From Symbiodinium natans (Eukaryota > Sar > Dinophyceae > Suessiales > Symbiodiniaceae), in contig CAJNDS010002435.1 in the NCBI GenBank assembly GCA_905221605.1, forward strand, positions 534,001-598,000: a stretch of DNA of 64,000 nucleotides, written 5' to 3'. Position numbers and translations under genes: made by a program. Numbering within the stretch: position 1 is the stretch's first letter; the number at the start of each line of letters is the position of its first letter. This document shows, piece after piece, positions 10,901 through 21,064 of this stretch. The notes under the pieces are model-generated. The model was not told the DNA's origin. It saw only the letters and a program-made list of their open reading frames with translations, and did not search any database.

Positions 10901-12286
10901 GGATTCCTGAAGTTTTTGGGTGTCCAAATCTGGTATCGAAATGGCAGCTTCTTTCTCAACCAGGAGGACTTTGTGAGAGATTTGCTGAACCGACGAGGGT
11001 ATCAGATCGATGAAACTGGAAAAGGAAGTAACCTGCCAATGGTGAAAGAAACTCCAGGTGAAGAAGAGGAGGTGGATATTCCTTCCTTGCGGGCGGCACA
11101 AGGTGCCGTAGGGGAGTTCCTCTGGGTGGCAATCAAGACTCGACCTGATTTGGCGTTCTGCACGAGCCAGTTGTCTTTGTGGACATCCCGAAGGCCGCGA
11201 TTTGTGGTTAAAAAGGCTGAGGAAGATTTTCGATACCTTGCTGCAACTCCAACGTTAGGCTTGACGTTCGGAGCAATCGCAACATGCGAAAAAGAAAGAA
11301 ATGAGGTGCTGCGCTATGGACGAGGCGTTAAAGTGGTGGAGTCCTACGCGGATGCCAGCTTTGCAGCAGGTGAAAACGAAAAGAGCCACTCAGGAGCGGT
11401 GGTGGTGTGGGGTGACTGTCCTGTGATGTGGGCAACACAAAGACAATCAACGGTGGCTTTGAGTACGGCTGAAGCTGAATTACATGCGTCCATAGAGGGA
11501 GCAACGATGATTCAGTCGTGCACCCCTATAATTGCCGCTTTGGTTGGAACAGGTGAAGAATCGCTGCAAAAAGTGCTGTATACAGATTCGGTTTCAACGT
11601 GCTCGATCATTCAATATCCTGCTGGAAGCTGGAGGACAAGACACCTGAGAATTCGAGCAGCCGGTGTCAGGTCTCTGGTGGACCGTGGTTATATGGTGAT
11701 AGCGCATCTTCGCGGTGAGTATATGATCGCTGACCTGTTGACTAAGTTGATGAGTGGACAGGTGTACGCAAAGCAAAAGGCACTTTGGGGTCTCCGACTG
11801 TTGGTACAAGGGACTGACTTGAAAAAAGCCTCGCTTGCAATGGCGGTCATGATGGTGGCTGCATCTCTGCAAGGGATGGCAACTGGTGGCGAAGAAGTGT
11901 CAACTGCTGGATTCTTTTGCTCAGAAGAAGGGGTGTGCAAGGTCGCCAACACGTCTACGGTGATGGTTCTGGCTCAAGGTATTGAAATGGTTGTCAACAA
12001 TTCAGACCTTGTTGCATATTTGGTGGCAGCAATTATACTCTGGGAACTGGCATGGTGCCTCTTTCGACGGCTGTATAAATGGCTGTGGGTCAAGAAAGCG
12101 GTGGTTATTCCTGCGAGTGCCACTTTGTATACAACAGTGGGTGGGAACTGTATGCACGCAAGCAGTGATTGTGATGTTCTGCGATATTCACAGCTCAGAG
12201 CTAAGACGCTTTGTAAGCATTGCCTCAAGGATGGCTGGGTGGTGAATGCTGAGTTCCTTGGTGAGGAACGAGCCGCTGGAACGTGA
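7817..12286 (+). CDS. pol: pol part B: integrase core, 2OG-Fe(II) dioxygenase-like domain, RT, RNase H, C-terminal tail
   Basis: Residues are counted from 7817; true coding probably enters this frame near 7905. The integrase continues with D140 (HSDRAGEF) and E176 (TNGRAEACV), an exact DX35E. A Pro-rich linker follows. Residues about 440-640 hold the dioxygenase signature: H522-X-D524, LWVED near 550, distal H590 and R599 nine residues later. After a Glu-rich coiled-coil stretch comes RT, with D880 in LDISKAF and LYVDDF at Y990. RNase H has D1179 (YADASF), E1219 or E1221 (STAEAELHA) and D1257 (YTDS). The tail has hydrophobic segments near 1337-1356 and 1398-1420 and a Cys/His cluster at C1445, H1447, C1452, C1466, H1468, C1469. 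Stop TGA at 12284. Confidence 0.93.
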   Translation: MLTSRSHDTLLLVCINFQCWIPMWVALQKREDADEVEDQVADEGAGVGEWLGDAVANFEEEDSAPVEPAPVLEAEVLKIQASEKSWKELKDHLTQPVRMINFVMVEPIVDKQQTTVLSAVQRMMVRLQRHGYPVLRIHSDRAGEFVNARFRSFCETRLIYRTTGDPGVPQTNGRAEACVGLFKRGVRSLLKEARLGPAYWALAARHWSMLRWQKAERELGLNPKALLPFGAQIQVKRRPWELLGPDGTKKGRQWVDRTQPALLLGPCDDLPGGYWVEAEGTAKDPDELVLFPCTTIFSHIKEPPELELEGVVEEQEPSPPEPPLPPPRDPPVRHRLNEKSPASSLRGHVGSLRLLRKRGESPPLEIFEDDMQGLGELEENADVEDNVPGDEYWPTCCSPHENAYLVCKSGTAEDGTQLEKEEQKAKSMYERSMYDYVDCEELLEGIVYPKRVNRRGGINNWCTSTRALVLGHYTHGGVCGITKETHRRPWLCRYLASFVRHHNPEAKFSALQISCNAPVSLHRDSHNEKHCCNYVCGFGDYKDGQLWVEDEKVLEEGAEVVEQSYGKKVLPGKLVDIHWNFMSFFPRKLHGPMPWKGNRVSLTGYTPVFMERLSYKDRCYLLQCKFPLPEPQAEEGEKRKWLKMTLKETSLDDLAEEVDYAVFEAHQWALEEHLSIRRLIAEQECCILDEFHGSANESSEEKGSETREWLVKAKRAEEQLSKFLVKAAQVQQMVQENTALEAAEEVEFLQTKTIPTQEAMQELEKWRESLSDEVTSLVKELEVVEPTTQEKLDKLAEEPNAPVIEYVPSLVVFTRKQGTGRRRARICACGNFISSTAATEYEGPRSLSRHSLYAPGLDSTTFRCQVRHAAYMVWIIAGLDISKAFLTAPMNRAQREGRLVVVQPPRAAVKLGLCTKEERWIVRKALYGLAESPAAWVEWRDQRLQGMSWVSKDGQAMSFQRSNADPSLFLIMAQEKLEGASKLVGTMGLYVDDFLMAGTMTVLREALEQIRKEWKTSEPEFCGPGCGDGFLKFLGVQIWYRNGSFFLNQEDFVRDLLNRRGYQIDETGKGSNLPMVKETPGEEEEVDIPSLRAAQGAVGEFLWVAIKTRPDLAFCTSQLSLWTSRRPRFVVKKAEEDFRYLAATPTLGLTFGAIATCEKERNEVLRYGRGVKVVESYADASFAAGENEKSHSGAVVVWGDCPVMWATQRQSTVALSTAEAELHASIEGATMIQSCTPIIAALVGTGEESLQKVLYTDSVSTCSIIQYPAGSWRTRHLRIRAAGVRSLVDRGYMVIAHLRGEYMIADLLTKLMSGQVYAKQKALWGLRLLVQGTDLKKASLAMAVMMVAASLQGMATGGEEVSTAGFFCSEEGVCKVANTSTVMVLAQGIEMVVNNSDLVAYLVAAIILWELAWCLFRRLYKWLWVKKAVVIPASATLYTTVGGNCMHASSDCDVLRYSQLRAKTLCKHCLKDGWVVNAEFLGEERAAGT

Positions 12287-12463
12287 ATTTTCCAAGTGCG
12301 AGGTGAAGAAATCCTCAAAGGTAAAGGATTCAGCCAATGAGCTGAAGGTTCGTCCTGGAAGACGTTAAACCACAATGTGCATTTCAAGCAGCTGGCTGCT
12401 GCCTAAATGGCGGTTTTTGGCCAAAGATTTGCACCTCCAATGTGTCCCAGGAAATCCTAGGAC
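12287..12463 (+). other. 3' untranslated segment of the copia element
   Basis: About 175 bp between the pol stop and the polypurine tract. No open frame or obvious structure was noticed. Confidence 0.7.
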
Positions 12464-12471
12464 AGGGGGAG
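12464..12471 (+). other. Polypurine tract
   Basis: AGGGGGAG lies directly against the 3' LTR. This is the position and composition expected for the plus-strand primer of reverse transcription. Confidence 0.88.
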
Positions 12472-12700
12472 TGCGGAGCTGCAATTGGTATTGTAGAAAG
12501 GAGTTGGTATTGGAAGTTCAAGGGTCAATGAACCCGGTAATCGTTGGCTCAAGCCATGACCAAAGCGGTCGAAGGTTTCGTAAAAAGTGTGCCCTTGGTT
12601 TGGGGTCTTGCTGTTCGGTTGTTGGTTGTTCCAGGGGTATTGAGGGCTTCTGTTGGGGTTGACTGTTTTGTTCCCTGTCCTCCTTCGGTTGCCCCCCGTA
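12472..12700 (+). repeat. 3' LTR of the copia element
   Basis: 229 bp, read as identical to 2903-3131, which points to a very recent insertion because the two LTRs start identical. It is followed by TAGGG, the second copy of the target duplication. Confidence 0.96.
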
Positions 12701-13330
12701 TAGGGTTTAGGGTTTGGGGCCACCTGCCTAGCCGCCAAGGAAGGGTTTAGGGTTTAGGGGAGGGGGTTTCTGAGCCAAAGGTCAGTGGACTCAGACCTCA
12801 GACCTCTCTGAGCCTGGGGCCCGAAATCCTAGACCCTCAAACCATCAAGGCCCCGAAAATCCCGAAACTGCCCTTACACCAGGCCCGAATCATTCTCAGA
12901 ACCCTGACCCCAAGCAACCTAAACCCGAAACCCGAAACCCGAAACCCTAAACCCTAAACCCGAAACCCTAAACCCCAAACCCCACACCCTCAACCTCCAA
13001 GCTGGGGCAGCGACCACCCAGGGCGTGGAGCTGGAGCTTGCCATGGCTGCAAAAATCAGACCACTAGGGTTTAGGGTTTAGGGTTTAGGGTTTAGGGTTT
13101 AGGGTTTAGGGTTTAGGGTTTAGGGTTTAGGGCAAGGAGGAGCTGAGGAGCCGGCGTGATCCCCTTTCCCTCTCTACATGGGTTTAGGGTCTAGCCTCTC
13201 TACATGGGTTTAGGGTTTAAGGTTTAGGGTTTAGGGTTAGGGTTTAGGGTGTGGGGTTTGGGGTTTAGGGGTCGAGGGTTTTTGCTTTAGCTGAGGGTTC
13301 AGGTTCAGTTTAGGCTTGAGGGTGTGTTTG
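12701..13330. repeat. Cluster of telomere-type repeat blocks in both orientations
   Basis: Main tracts: TTTAGGG at 12701-12760 (the right half of the copia target), CCCGAAA/CCCTAAA at about 12918-12985, about ten perfect TTTAGGG units at 13064-13133, and a degenerate TTTAGGG run at 13170-13320. Short unique spacers separate them. Confidence 0.9.
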
Positions 13331-16194
13331 ACGCACTATGCCCAAGATATCCACGCTGATGAAATTGGCAATCTTAAAGTCCACCCTGCTGGGCAACTAC
13401 CCGCACAAACATGTGAGCCAAACGGGCACTGGAGTGGCTCCCCGTTCAGTGCAGGTAGCCATCAAACCTTTTTTGTGGCCTAAAATCCCCGAAAACCCTA
13501 AAACCCTAGACACCCGAAATACCCCAAACACCCTAAAGACCCTAAAAACCCTCAACACCCGGAGCAACCACCCTAAACACCCTAATTGAAAACCCTGAAC
13601 ACCCGAAACGCCCTGAAAACCCCGGTGAGGGCTTCTGAAGCTCTTCGGGCTGGGAGGCCAGGGCTGCCCGCGACCATCGGTACGAAAGCGCAAACTCGGG
13701 AGATGATGGTTTAGGGTTTAGGGCTTAGGGCTTAGGGTTTAGGGTTTGGGGTTTAGGGTTTAGGGTTTAGGGTTGAGGGTTTAGGGTTGAGGGTTTAGGG
13801 TTGAGGGTTCTTTTGGTTTGGGGCTTAGGGCCTAGGTTCCTGCAATTGGTTGTTTTAAGGTCACTTGCCGGTTGCGGGCCCATGGCAGGGAGAGACACCA
13901 ACCCAAGGCACCCCAAAACATCTGGGAACTTCTACCGGCCCTTACACCTGCAGAAGCTGCAAGCACCGGAGCCTCAAAGGCTCCAACCCTGAACCCTAGA
14001 TCCTGCCCCGCCCCCTTCTTGCGCGGCCTTGCCCCATAAGTGGTGAAAAGCTCCTCACCGGTGCGATGAGCCTGGCCGCGACATGCGGGGACATGGGGAG
14101 ACAGGGGGGGGGGGGGTCTGCTCCCTTGCTTCCTGAGAATCTAAGAGCCGCAATGCCCCAGCCCAAACTCCAAAATGAGACGGCCCTAACCTCAACCACC
14201 AACTTGTGTGCGACTCCGGGCAGCTGCATACGAATGGGGTTGTAGATCAACCGCAGGGAGGAAGCAACGGGCAAGCCCTGCACATCGCAAGGGCCGCTTT
14301 CACCGCGGTGATGATCATGCTCTGAGCCTCGGCATGTGCGCGCGCAAACCCTGATTTGCTTTCAGAATGCTCCTTGGCCGCTGTCCAACCCTTCACCCAC
14401 AAAAAAGGAAAGCTCAAACATGCTGCTCGACCAACCTGTCCGGTAGTGTGTCCAAAGCCAATGTGCACATCTTCATCAAAAACCACACATGTGTGCAACT
14501 TCCCGGACACCCATGAGGGAGCGCACCACCGAACTTTAGTGCAGTCAGGAGGTGAACACCCAGTCTCTCTAGGCTGGCAGGTTTCAGGAGGAGTTGGAAC
14601 CCGAGACCAGCGAGACGCATGCCCTCGTTGCATCCGGGGTATTGGGGCAGCCGTAAAAACTACCAAGTGACAGCACCACTGGCCGCCTTTGCATTTACGA
14701 TACTGTTGCGGGAGAACATACACAGCAAGCACTCGGTGTAAGTCATGAACTGAGTCATGCAAACACACCTTCGGATTTCGGTCACGGGCCTGTTTTCCTA
14801 AAGCCCTAAAGCCTTGAAGCCTTGCAGCCCCGCAGCCCGGAAACCCCCCAAATATGGGGGGGGGGGGGGTTGACGTAGGGATCCCTTACAAATAAGGACC
14901 CAACAAGGCACCCCACAAAATTTCGGGAAACTGCCCAAAGTGCAGGCTGTTGAAGGAAAATGGCCACCGGGGCTTCGGCCTCCTGATCCCAGGCCCACAA
15001 AACACCGGGCGTCAGCGTTGGAGAGTGGTTCAGCCTGCAAGTGGCTTCGAGGGGCTCAAGGACATCGGGGCTTAGGGCTCTCAGGGGTGGTTTTGTAAGG
15101 GGGTGAAGCGGCATTACGCACTGTCGGCGGCAGAATGCAACTGGAATCGGACCCCAACAACATCCATCACTCCATTGCAACCTCTTGACCACCAGATGCA
15201 CTCACATCCTCCGCATCCACGATTTCTGACTGCAAGGAAGGTTGCCCCTAGACCCAGGCAGATCCGCAACTGGCACCAGCGTGGTGTCCACGCCTGACAA
15301 GATGCGCTGTGCATATGACGACTCCTTTCAGTGAAGGTGCATCATGACTGTCATGGCGAGCTTTTGGATTCTGGGAATCTTGACATGTTCGGCTCGGTCA
15401 CTCACGTCTTGCCTACCAAAGAAAGCAAGAACACGAGCATGTCCCAAGCAGATGCCATCAGCTCATTCAAGCGCCAGGCACGTTTGGAACACTCGTGTTT
15501 GCCTCGACAATTGCGGGATAGCGAGCGCGAGTAAGAGAGTGAGAGCGGGGAGAACGGAGAGAGTCAAGACACTGGCTGACCGATCAGTGCCGAGGGCCAC
15601 ACGAGCACAGTCGAGCACGGAGGAACATTTCTGCCTCAGGACTGTGCAGCCGGCATCTGCGTCACCAACTCGCACTGACAGCTTCCATCCCACCACGCAA
15701 TGCCTGCTCCACGGGGCCTTTACAGCCAGCCAATCTTCGCTTTTGCCGCAGAACACCAGCTTCTGCATCTTCTGTTATGTCGCACCCTCCGGTGCCGGCC
15801 CCGCCATAAACCACCACAATACGCGAACCTGGACCAGGGATGCCAGGCAGCCGTGACAGAGTTCGGGGTGGACGAGTGACGAGCGAGCCGGAATCCAGAC
15901 ACCCCCAAACTCGGGCCTGGGCAGTATACGAACTAGGACACTGCGCGTATGATCGCGTATGTCAAAGGGGGCGTGGAGGGACAGCGCTGATCGCAGGGAG
16001 CAAGGGGGGGACGATTCGGATGGAGGGACCCTGGCACGCTGGACAGAAAACCCCCGGACCTTCGGGCCGAGAACCGGCGCCCGGAGCGGAAATGGGTGGA
16101 ACCCTTTACCCTGCGCTTTCACGCGATTCAAGAAGGGGCTCTGGAGATTTAATCAAACCGAAGGTTTCATCTGAATTTTAGAAAGAGAGTTTGG
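13331..16194. other. Intergenic, no supported gene
   Basis: Scattered CCCTAAA-like units lie at 13497-13620 and a TTTAGGG/TTGAGGG block at 13711-13812. Poly-G runs occur near 14106 and 14860. Open frames of up to 173 codons (14247-14768 minus) and 170 codons (15344-15856 plus) have no recognisable motif and are not called. Confidence 0.5.
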
Positions 16195-16830
16195 AGCTTC
16201 GGGTTTAGGGCTGTTAGCCACCAGCACTGCCCACGGGTTTAGGGTTTAGGGTTCAGGGTTTAGGGCTTATATAGGGTTTAGGGTGTAGGGTTTAGGGTTT
16301 AGGGTTTAGGAGGCAACCACATACGTGAACGGGGGAATCAAAATTCTCGAAGGGGCCGTGAAGCCTAAATTCGCTCAACCATAAACCCAACACCTTGAAC
16401 CCTAAACCCTATATAAACCCTAAACCACATGGAAGCCTCTGTGCGCGTGCCTCGACCTCCTCAGGCATCCCCGCTTCATGGCCACACCTGCCGCGCAGGG
16501 AACCGCTGCGCAGAAGCCGAGCCGAGATTGCAAAACCCTTCGGAAAACCCCCCGATAAACCCCTAAGAACGAGTTGAAACTCTGGGTGCAACTAACCCTA
16601 AACCCTAAACCCTAAACCCCAAACCCCAAACCCTAAACCCTAAACCCTAAACCCTAACCCTAAACCCTAAACTCCACAGCAGCAAGCCCAGCCAGCAAGA
16701 CCGCACCATGCTGTCATGTAGCATCACGAGGTCGGTGGCCTGCAAGCAACGTGTGTTCAGCGCAACAGGCTGAAGAGTTCAGGCACAGCAAACCCTAAAC
16801 CCTAAACCCTAAACCCTAAACCCTAAACCA
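16195..16830. repeat. Telomere-type repeat blocks, opposed orientation
   Basis: TTTAGGG at 16200-16310, then CCCTAAA at 16382-16432, 16593-16672 and 16791-16829. Some units are interrupted by TATATAGGG or CCCTATATAA, suggesting small insertions in the array. The spacers show no gene. Confidence 0.88.
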
Positions 16831-17687
16831 CTGCACAAGGCAATGATATGTATTCGCTGCTCGTTGGAGACTGATGCGAACCGAAGCTGTGCAACAGTCG
16901 TTGGTTGGAATCGGGCATTTGCAAGACATTCCTTTTTTCGGCTTTATCTTTGTGGCAACACAAGTGGGTAGAACCGGCACTCTTTCGAGCACAGACGTGA
17001 TGCACAATGATGGATGCGCGAACTGCAAAAGCCGCGTGCATGATGCATTTGATCAGTAGGTCATCCTTGTACCGGACGAACAATTTCGGCCACAGTACAA
17101 CAGCTTTCGCATTCATGTGACAACAGTTGTTGCTTCTGTTTACTGGACTTGAAACCCTTGCGCAAATTCTAATTCCAGCAATTCCTTAGGGATCATGGTG
17201 GTGACCAAACTGGTAAAAAAGACAAAAGCCTCCAATCACCCCTACGTAACAAGTACCGTGGAAAAGATGAAAACCAAAGACACCAACACCAAGTGCCGGG
17301 CCATGTCAATGAAGTACTCCGCTTCCTGGGAGGGCCGCATGGCCTCCCGCCTCAACATGCTTCTTTAGGGTTTAGGGTTTAGGGTTTAGGGCTTAGGGTT
17401 TAGGGTTTAGGGTTTAGGGTTCAGGGGCAAACACTTTGCGCAGAAAGGCCGTCCTGAGCTCGGCACGTGGCAGCGGGATTGAAAGCTGCGAGTCTGAAAG
17501 GATGGTACGCAAAGTCCTGGGCGTTCAGTCGCAGAGCTTCGACAAAAAATATCGGTAGCACTAATACATATTGAAACATATATAGATATATAGATATGTT
17601 GTATACGTATATGTATAGTTATAGAAGCTTGAGGGGCGCAGTGGCGCTCCGTGGCAGCGGTCTTGGTGGTATGTGGATGAGTGTGGA
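16831..17687. other. Intergenic, no gene seen
   Basis: Unique sequence with one TTTAGGG block at 17367-17425 and a TA-rich stretch at 17575-17615. No domain is recognisable in any frame. Confidence 0.5.
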
Positions 17688-17890
17688 TGGGTGTGGTGGA
17701 GTGTGGAGTGTGGAGTGTGGAGTGTGGAGTGTGGAGTGTGGTGTGTGGCGGTGGCGGTGCCGGTGGCAGTGGCGGTGGTGGTGGTGGGGGTGGTGGCGGT
17801 GGCGGTGGTGGGTGGTGGGGGTGGCGAGGGTGGCGGGGGTGGTGGGGGTGGTGGGGGTGGTGGGGGTGGTGGGGGTGCTGCTGCTGCTGT
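17688..17890 (+). repeat. G-rich compound microsatellite (GAGTGTG, GGTGGC, GGTGGGGGT)
   Basis: A GAGTGTG heptamer run at about 17697-17745 passes into GGTGGC-type and GGTGGGGGT-type units and ends in GCTGCTGCT near 17880. A short complementary CACACTCCACACTCC run lies at about 17950-17990. Long open frames in every phase are an artefact of this composition. Confidence 0.92.
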
Positions 17891-19550
17891 GCGGTGTGTC
17901 TAACCCACATGTTGCGTCAATCCAGGCTAGCTCTCGTTCCCTCCACCAGCTACACCACACTCCACACTCCACACTCCACACACACCCCACACCGCGACAC
18001 CGCCACACATGCGCTCGCGGAGACCACAATCGATCCAGATCCGCTCATGCAAACTGCGACCAACGAGCGCGCATCTACTGCCACCACCCCCGCGAACCCC
18101 CCCTCGATCGACAGATTCGATGAACCGACCCTACAGCGCGAAGAATAATAACAATGAAAAGGAAGTAGGTATGCCTGCGCAGGATCCCAAACGGCGAGAG
18201 ACCATGTGAACCCAATGTCCAGAGCGACGACACGCCCGCTTCTCCTGAGCCCAGATGTTCTCCCCACCCAGGTACCCCCATACCATGTTACTTTTCTGTG
18301 GGATCAGCGGAAGCACTGGCGGGTGCCAGTAACAGAAGTAGAATGATGAGTACCCACCATCACCCAACGACGACATGGCTATTAGTTGCGGAGGGAAAGC
18401 CGGCCTCGCTCAGCAGCGTGTCTGCATAGGCTTCCCACACCTGCATAAGTTTAGGGTTTAGGGTTTAGGGTTTCGGGCTTACGGTTTAGGGTTTAGGGTG
18501 TAGGGCGCATAGGCTTCCCACACCTACGAGCGGGCACACGAATCGCTGCCGGAAACTAAATCTGGCTGGTTCTTAGCGGGGGGTAAACGGGGCCGTACTT
18601 CCCTTACCCAGCCACCCGAAACGACTCCCTCAGCAGCTAGGTACCCGTTGGGCCTTCCGCTGAGCCTCGCTGGCGGTCCAGTGGCTGCTAAGGATGCTCT
18701 TGCCCTGACGGCCGAAGCACAATCGTCCGCAAGGGTTTCGGGTTTAGGGTTTAGGGTTTCGGGGTTAGGGAATGTTAGGGATGTTTAGGGTTTGGGGTTT
18801 CGGGGTTAGGGATGTTTGGGGTTTGGGGTTTGGGGTTTGGGGTTTGGGGTTTGGGGTTTGGGGTTTGGGGTTTAGGGTTTAGGGTTTAGGCTTCAAGGAA
18901 GTGTCTCTTGGGTCGGAACATGGAAGGACCTCCCTGAATCCAACTCGTGCATAGCACCTGTGCGCACTGCGCGTGGCATGAAGAGTCAGGCCCAAGCTGC
19001 CCTTTCTTTTTTGTCCAAGGCATTTTGCCGTGCCAATGTGATGGAGAGGACGTCGCTTCGACTACACCAGGCAGAATTGCAGCAAAGCAAGTTGTTGGAT
19101 GGAATGCGCGGCTGCGAATGCCTAGCTGCTCAAGTATGATGCCCCGCTACTCACAGCTCCATATGCGCGGTACGCTTGCCCTGGAAGTCAACGCGCGTCA
19201 ACTCCTGTCTTGCCGCGGTGCGGATGGCAGCCAGGGTTATGCCCATCATGAGGTATGGAACGAGCCAAATCGCGGATCCACACGGAGTGCGCGCTGCAGA
19301 AAGGTTCCGCATCATCTGTTGCCTCGTGGCCCATCAAATTCGGTGCCGCAGGGTCCTAGCCCCACGCGCAGTGTGCAAGCACGGATCTTTTGTGTCCGAT
19401 GCGGGTACTGAACCTGGAGCCAAACTATGAGGGCTGCACTTGCCCACCTAAGTGTCGCCAGCGAGCCAGACTTCTTGTGCTTATTGCATTGTGCACGCTG
19501 CATGCCCTTTCATTTTGCAGCAAACAGTAAAGACTTCAGCGATGGCGACA
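17891..19550. other. Intergenic with telomere-type blocks, no gene seen
   Basis: TTTAGGG blocks lie at 18448-18505 and 18732-18893. The second contains eight or so copies of the variant TTTGGGG, another amplified variant unit. An open frame at 18947-19411 shows no recognisable motif. Confidence 0.55.
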
Positions 19551-19622
19551 CAGGCAGCGGCAGCGGCAGCGGCAGCAGCAGCAGCAGCAGCAGCGGCGGC
19601 GGCAGCAGCAGCAGCAGCAGCA

Positions 19623-19663
<41 letters not shown>
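19551..19663 (+). repeat. (CAG)n / (CGG) trinucleotide repeat
   Basis: About 113 bp of CAG/GCA units with GGC interruptions. Poly-Ala, poly-Ser or poly-Gln open frames arise on both strands from the repeat alone. Confidence 0.95.
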
Positions 19664-19664
<1 letters not shown>

Positions 19665-21008
19665 TTTCTCTGACTGCTTCTTTGACATGTGGGTGCAATC
19701 TGCATGGGGGCTGAAGGGCCAGAACTCTGGCTGTATTTGTGATGAGTGCGCGTCGGGATTCCTTGATGGCTCTGCCTGAATCTATGTTGCCCTGGTGCAC
19801 TTGAGTTTTTTTGACTCCCACGACAACCTTAAAATCTCATACATGACCTTGCGAGTAGGTGTGCTGCGCGTCGCACCCATGCGGTAAGCCCTAAACCCTG
19901 AACCCTAAACCCTGAACCCTGAACTCTAGACCCTAAACTCTAAAGCCAGGTGGGTGAGGTGCTTCATCCAGATGCTAGGCAGCTAGGCACAGCGCATTTA
20001 TGACGTCAACACGCTGTGCTGGAACCCAGTCCTCCGCAGGTCTGGCCAAGGCCCTCTCCTGCCAGAAGCGCCAACCCTGGGGGCTGTTTAGGGTATTGGG
20101 TTTAAGGTTTAGGGTTTAGGGTCTAGGGTTTAGGGTTTAGGGTTCAGGGTTCATGATTCAGGGCTCAGGGTTTAGCATTGTTTTTGCCACCCGCTTAAGG
20201 ATTTAGGGTTTAGGGCCTCCAAGAAGGCTCAAAGTGCGTGCGACCCAACCTGGGAATCAGCAAGAAGCCGTGCAAGAAAGAAGGAGTGGAGCGCTTCGGA
20301 ACCTGAACACTGCAACGTTGGGATATTGGTTTAGGGTTTAGGGTTTAGGGTTTAGGGTTTAGGGTTTCGGGTTTGGGGTTTAGGGTTTAGGGTTTAGGGT
20401 TTAGGTTTTCCCACCCGTTTCGCATTGCGTTTACGGGGAGAAAAGGTCAGCCATTACTAGAGCCAAAGTTCAGAAAGAAGTTGTATATGGTTTAGGGTTT
20501 AGGGTTTAGGGTGTAGGGTTTAGGGTTTAGGGTTAGGGTTACTGAAATGACTAAGAGTTCAGGTCCGGGAATGTTTCGGGGAGTTTCGAGGAAAGTTTCG
20601 AGGAGTTGTTTTTTGAACAATTTATGGATGTAGGGTTTGGGGTTTAGATGGTTTAGGGTTTGCCTACCAAGCGTCCCTCAGAATTCAACCGTTGTAGACA
20701 CTGTAGAGTATGAAGAGAGGCCTCTCCGACGTGCTATCCCAAATGCCGTTGTACCCTGAACCCTGTTGCATCAGGCTTATATATATCCCTGTTGCATCAG
20801 GCTTGTATGTCGCAACCGGCTAAGCCTAAACCCCAAACCTTGGCTTTTCAAACCCTAAACCCTAAACCCAAGACCCTGAACACTAAACGAAACCACCATG
20901 CAGAACATTTCAGGCTGCAGCGTCGATGGTCTGGCATCGGCGACCTCGACGATTGCGCTCTCTGCCCGACGTCCAGGATGATGCACAGATAAATTATTTA
21001 TATACATA
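19664..21008. other. Intergenic with telomere-type blocks, no gene seen
   Basis: Blocks of CCCTAAA/CCCTGAA at 19888-19945 and TTTAGGG at 20094-20180, 20332-20405 and 20489-20537, plus CCCTAAA at 20822-20890. No coding signature was found in the spacers. Confidence 0.6.
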
Positions 21009-21039
<31 letters not shown>

Positions 21040-21064
21040 ATGTACATATATATATACACACACA
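21009..21064 (+). repeat. (TATC)n and (TA)n/(CA)n microsatellite
   Basis: About seven CTAT tetramers followed by TATATA and CACACAC. Simple repeat. Confidence 0.95.

Larger units (their letters stand above)
2903..12700 (+). mobile_element. Ty1/copia LTR retrotransposon with methyltransferase-like and dioxygenase-like domains
   Basis: The 9,798-bp element is bounded by two 229-bp LTRs that I read as identical. A 5-bp target duplication, TAGGG, lies at 2898-2902 and 12701-12705. Domain order is gag (CCCH plus CCHC zinc motifs), two protease modules, cytosine-methyltransferase-like domain, integrase, 2OG-Fe(II)-dioxygenase-like domain, RT, RNase H and a C-terminal tail. Integrase upstream of RT places it in Ty1/copia. 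LTR identity and a clean target duplication indicate a recent insertion. The coding frame nevertheless changes near 3830 and near 7905 and has one TGA at 4864-4866. This copy is either non-autonomous or depends on recoding. Confidence 0.97.

Noticed and set aside
14247-14768. 173-codon minus-strand frame
   Set aside because: No recognisable motif, overlapping plus-strand frame of similar length, no splice evidence.
15344-15856. 170-codon plus-strand frame
   Set aside because: Composition is noise-like (Ser/Thr/Arg), with no motif.
17596-18148. Open frames of 76-175 codons rich in Gly, Val, Trp or Pro/His
   Set aside because: They follow from the GGT/GAGTGTG microsatellite, which is open in several phases on both strands.
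19427-19821. Open frames with poly-Ser, poly-Ala and poly-Leu
   Set aside because: Produced by the CAG/CGG repeat; no conserved flanking domain.
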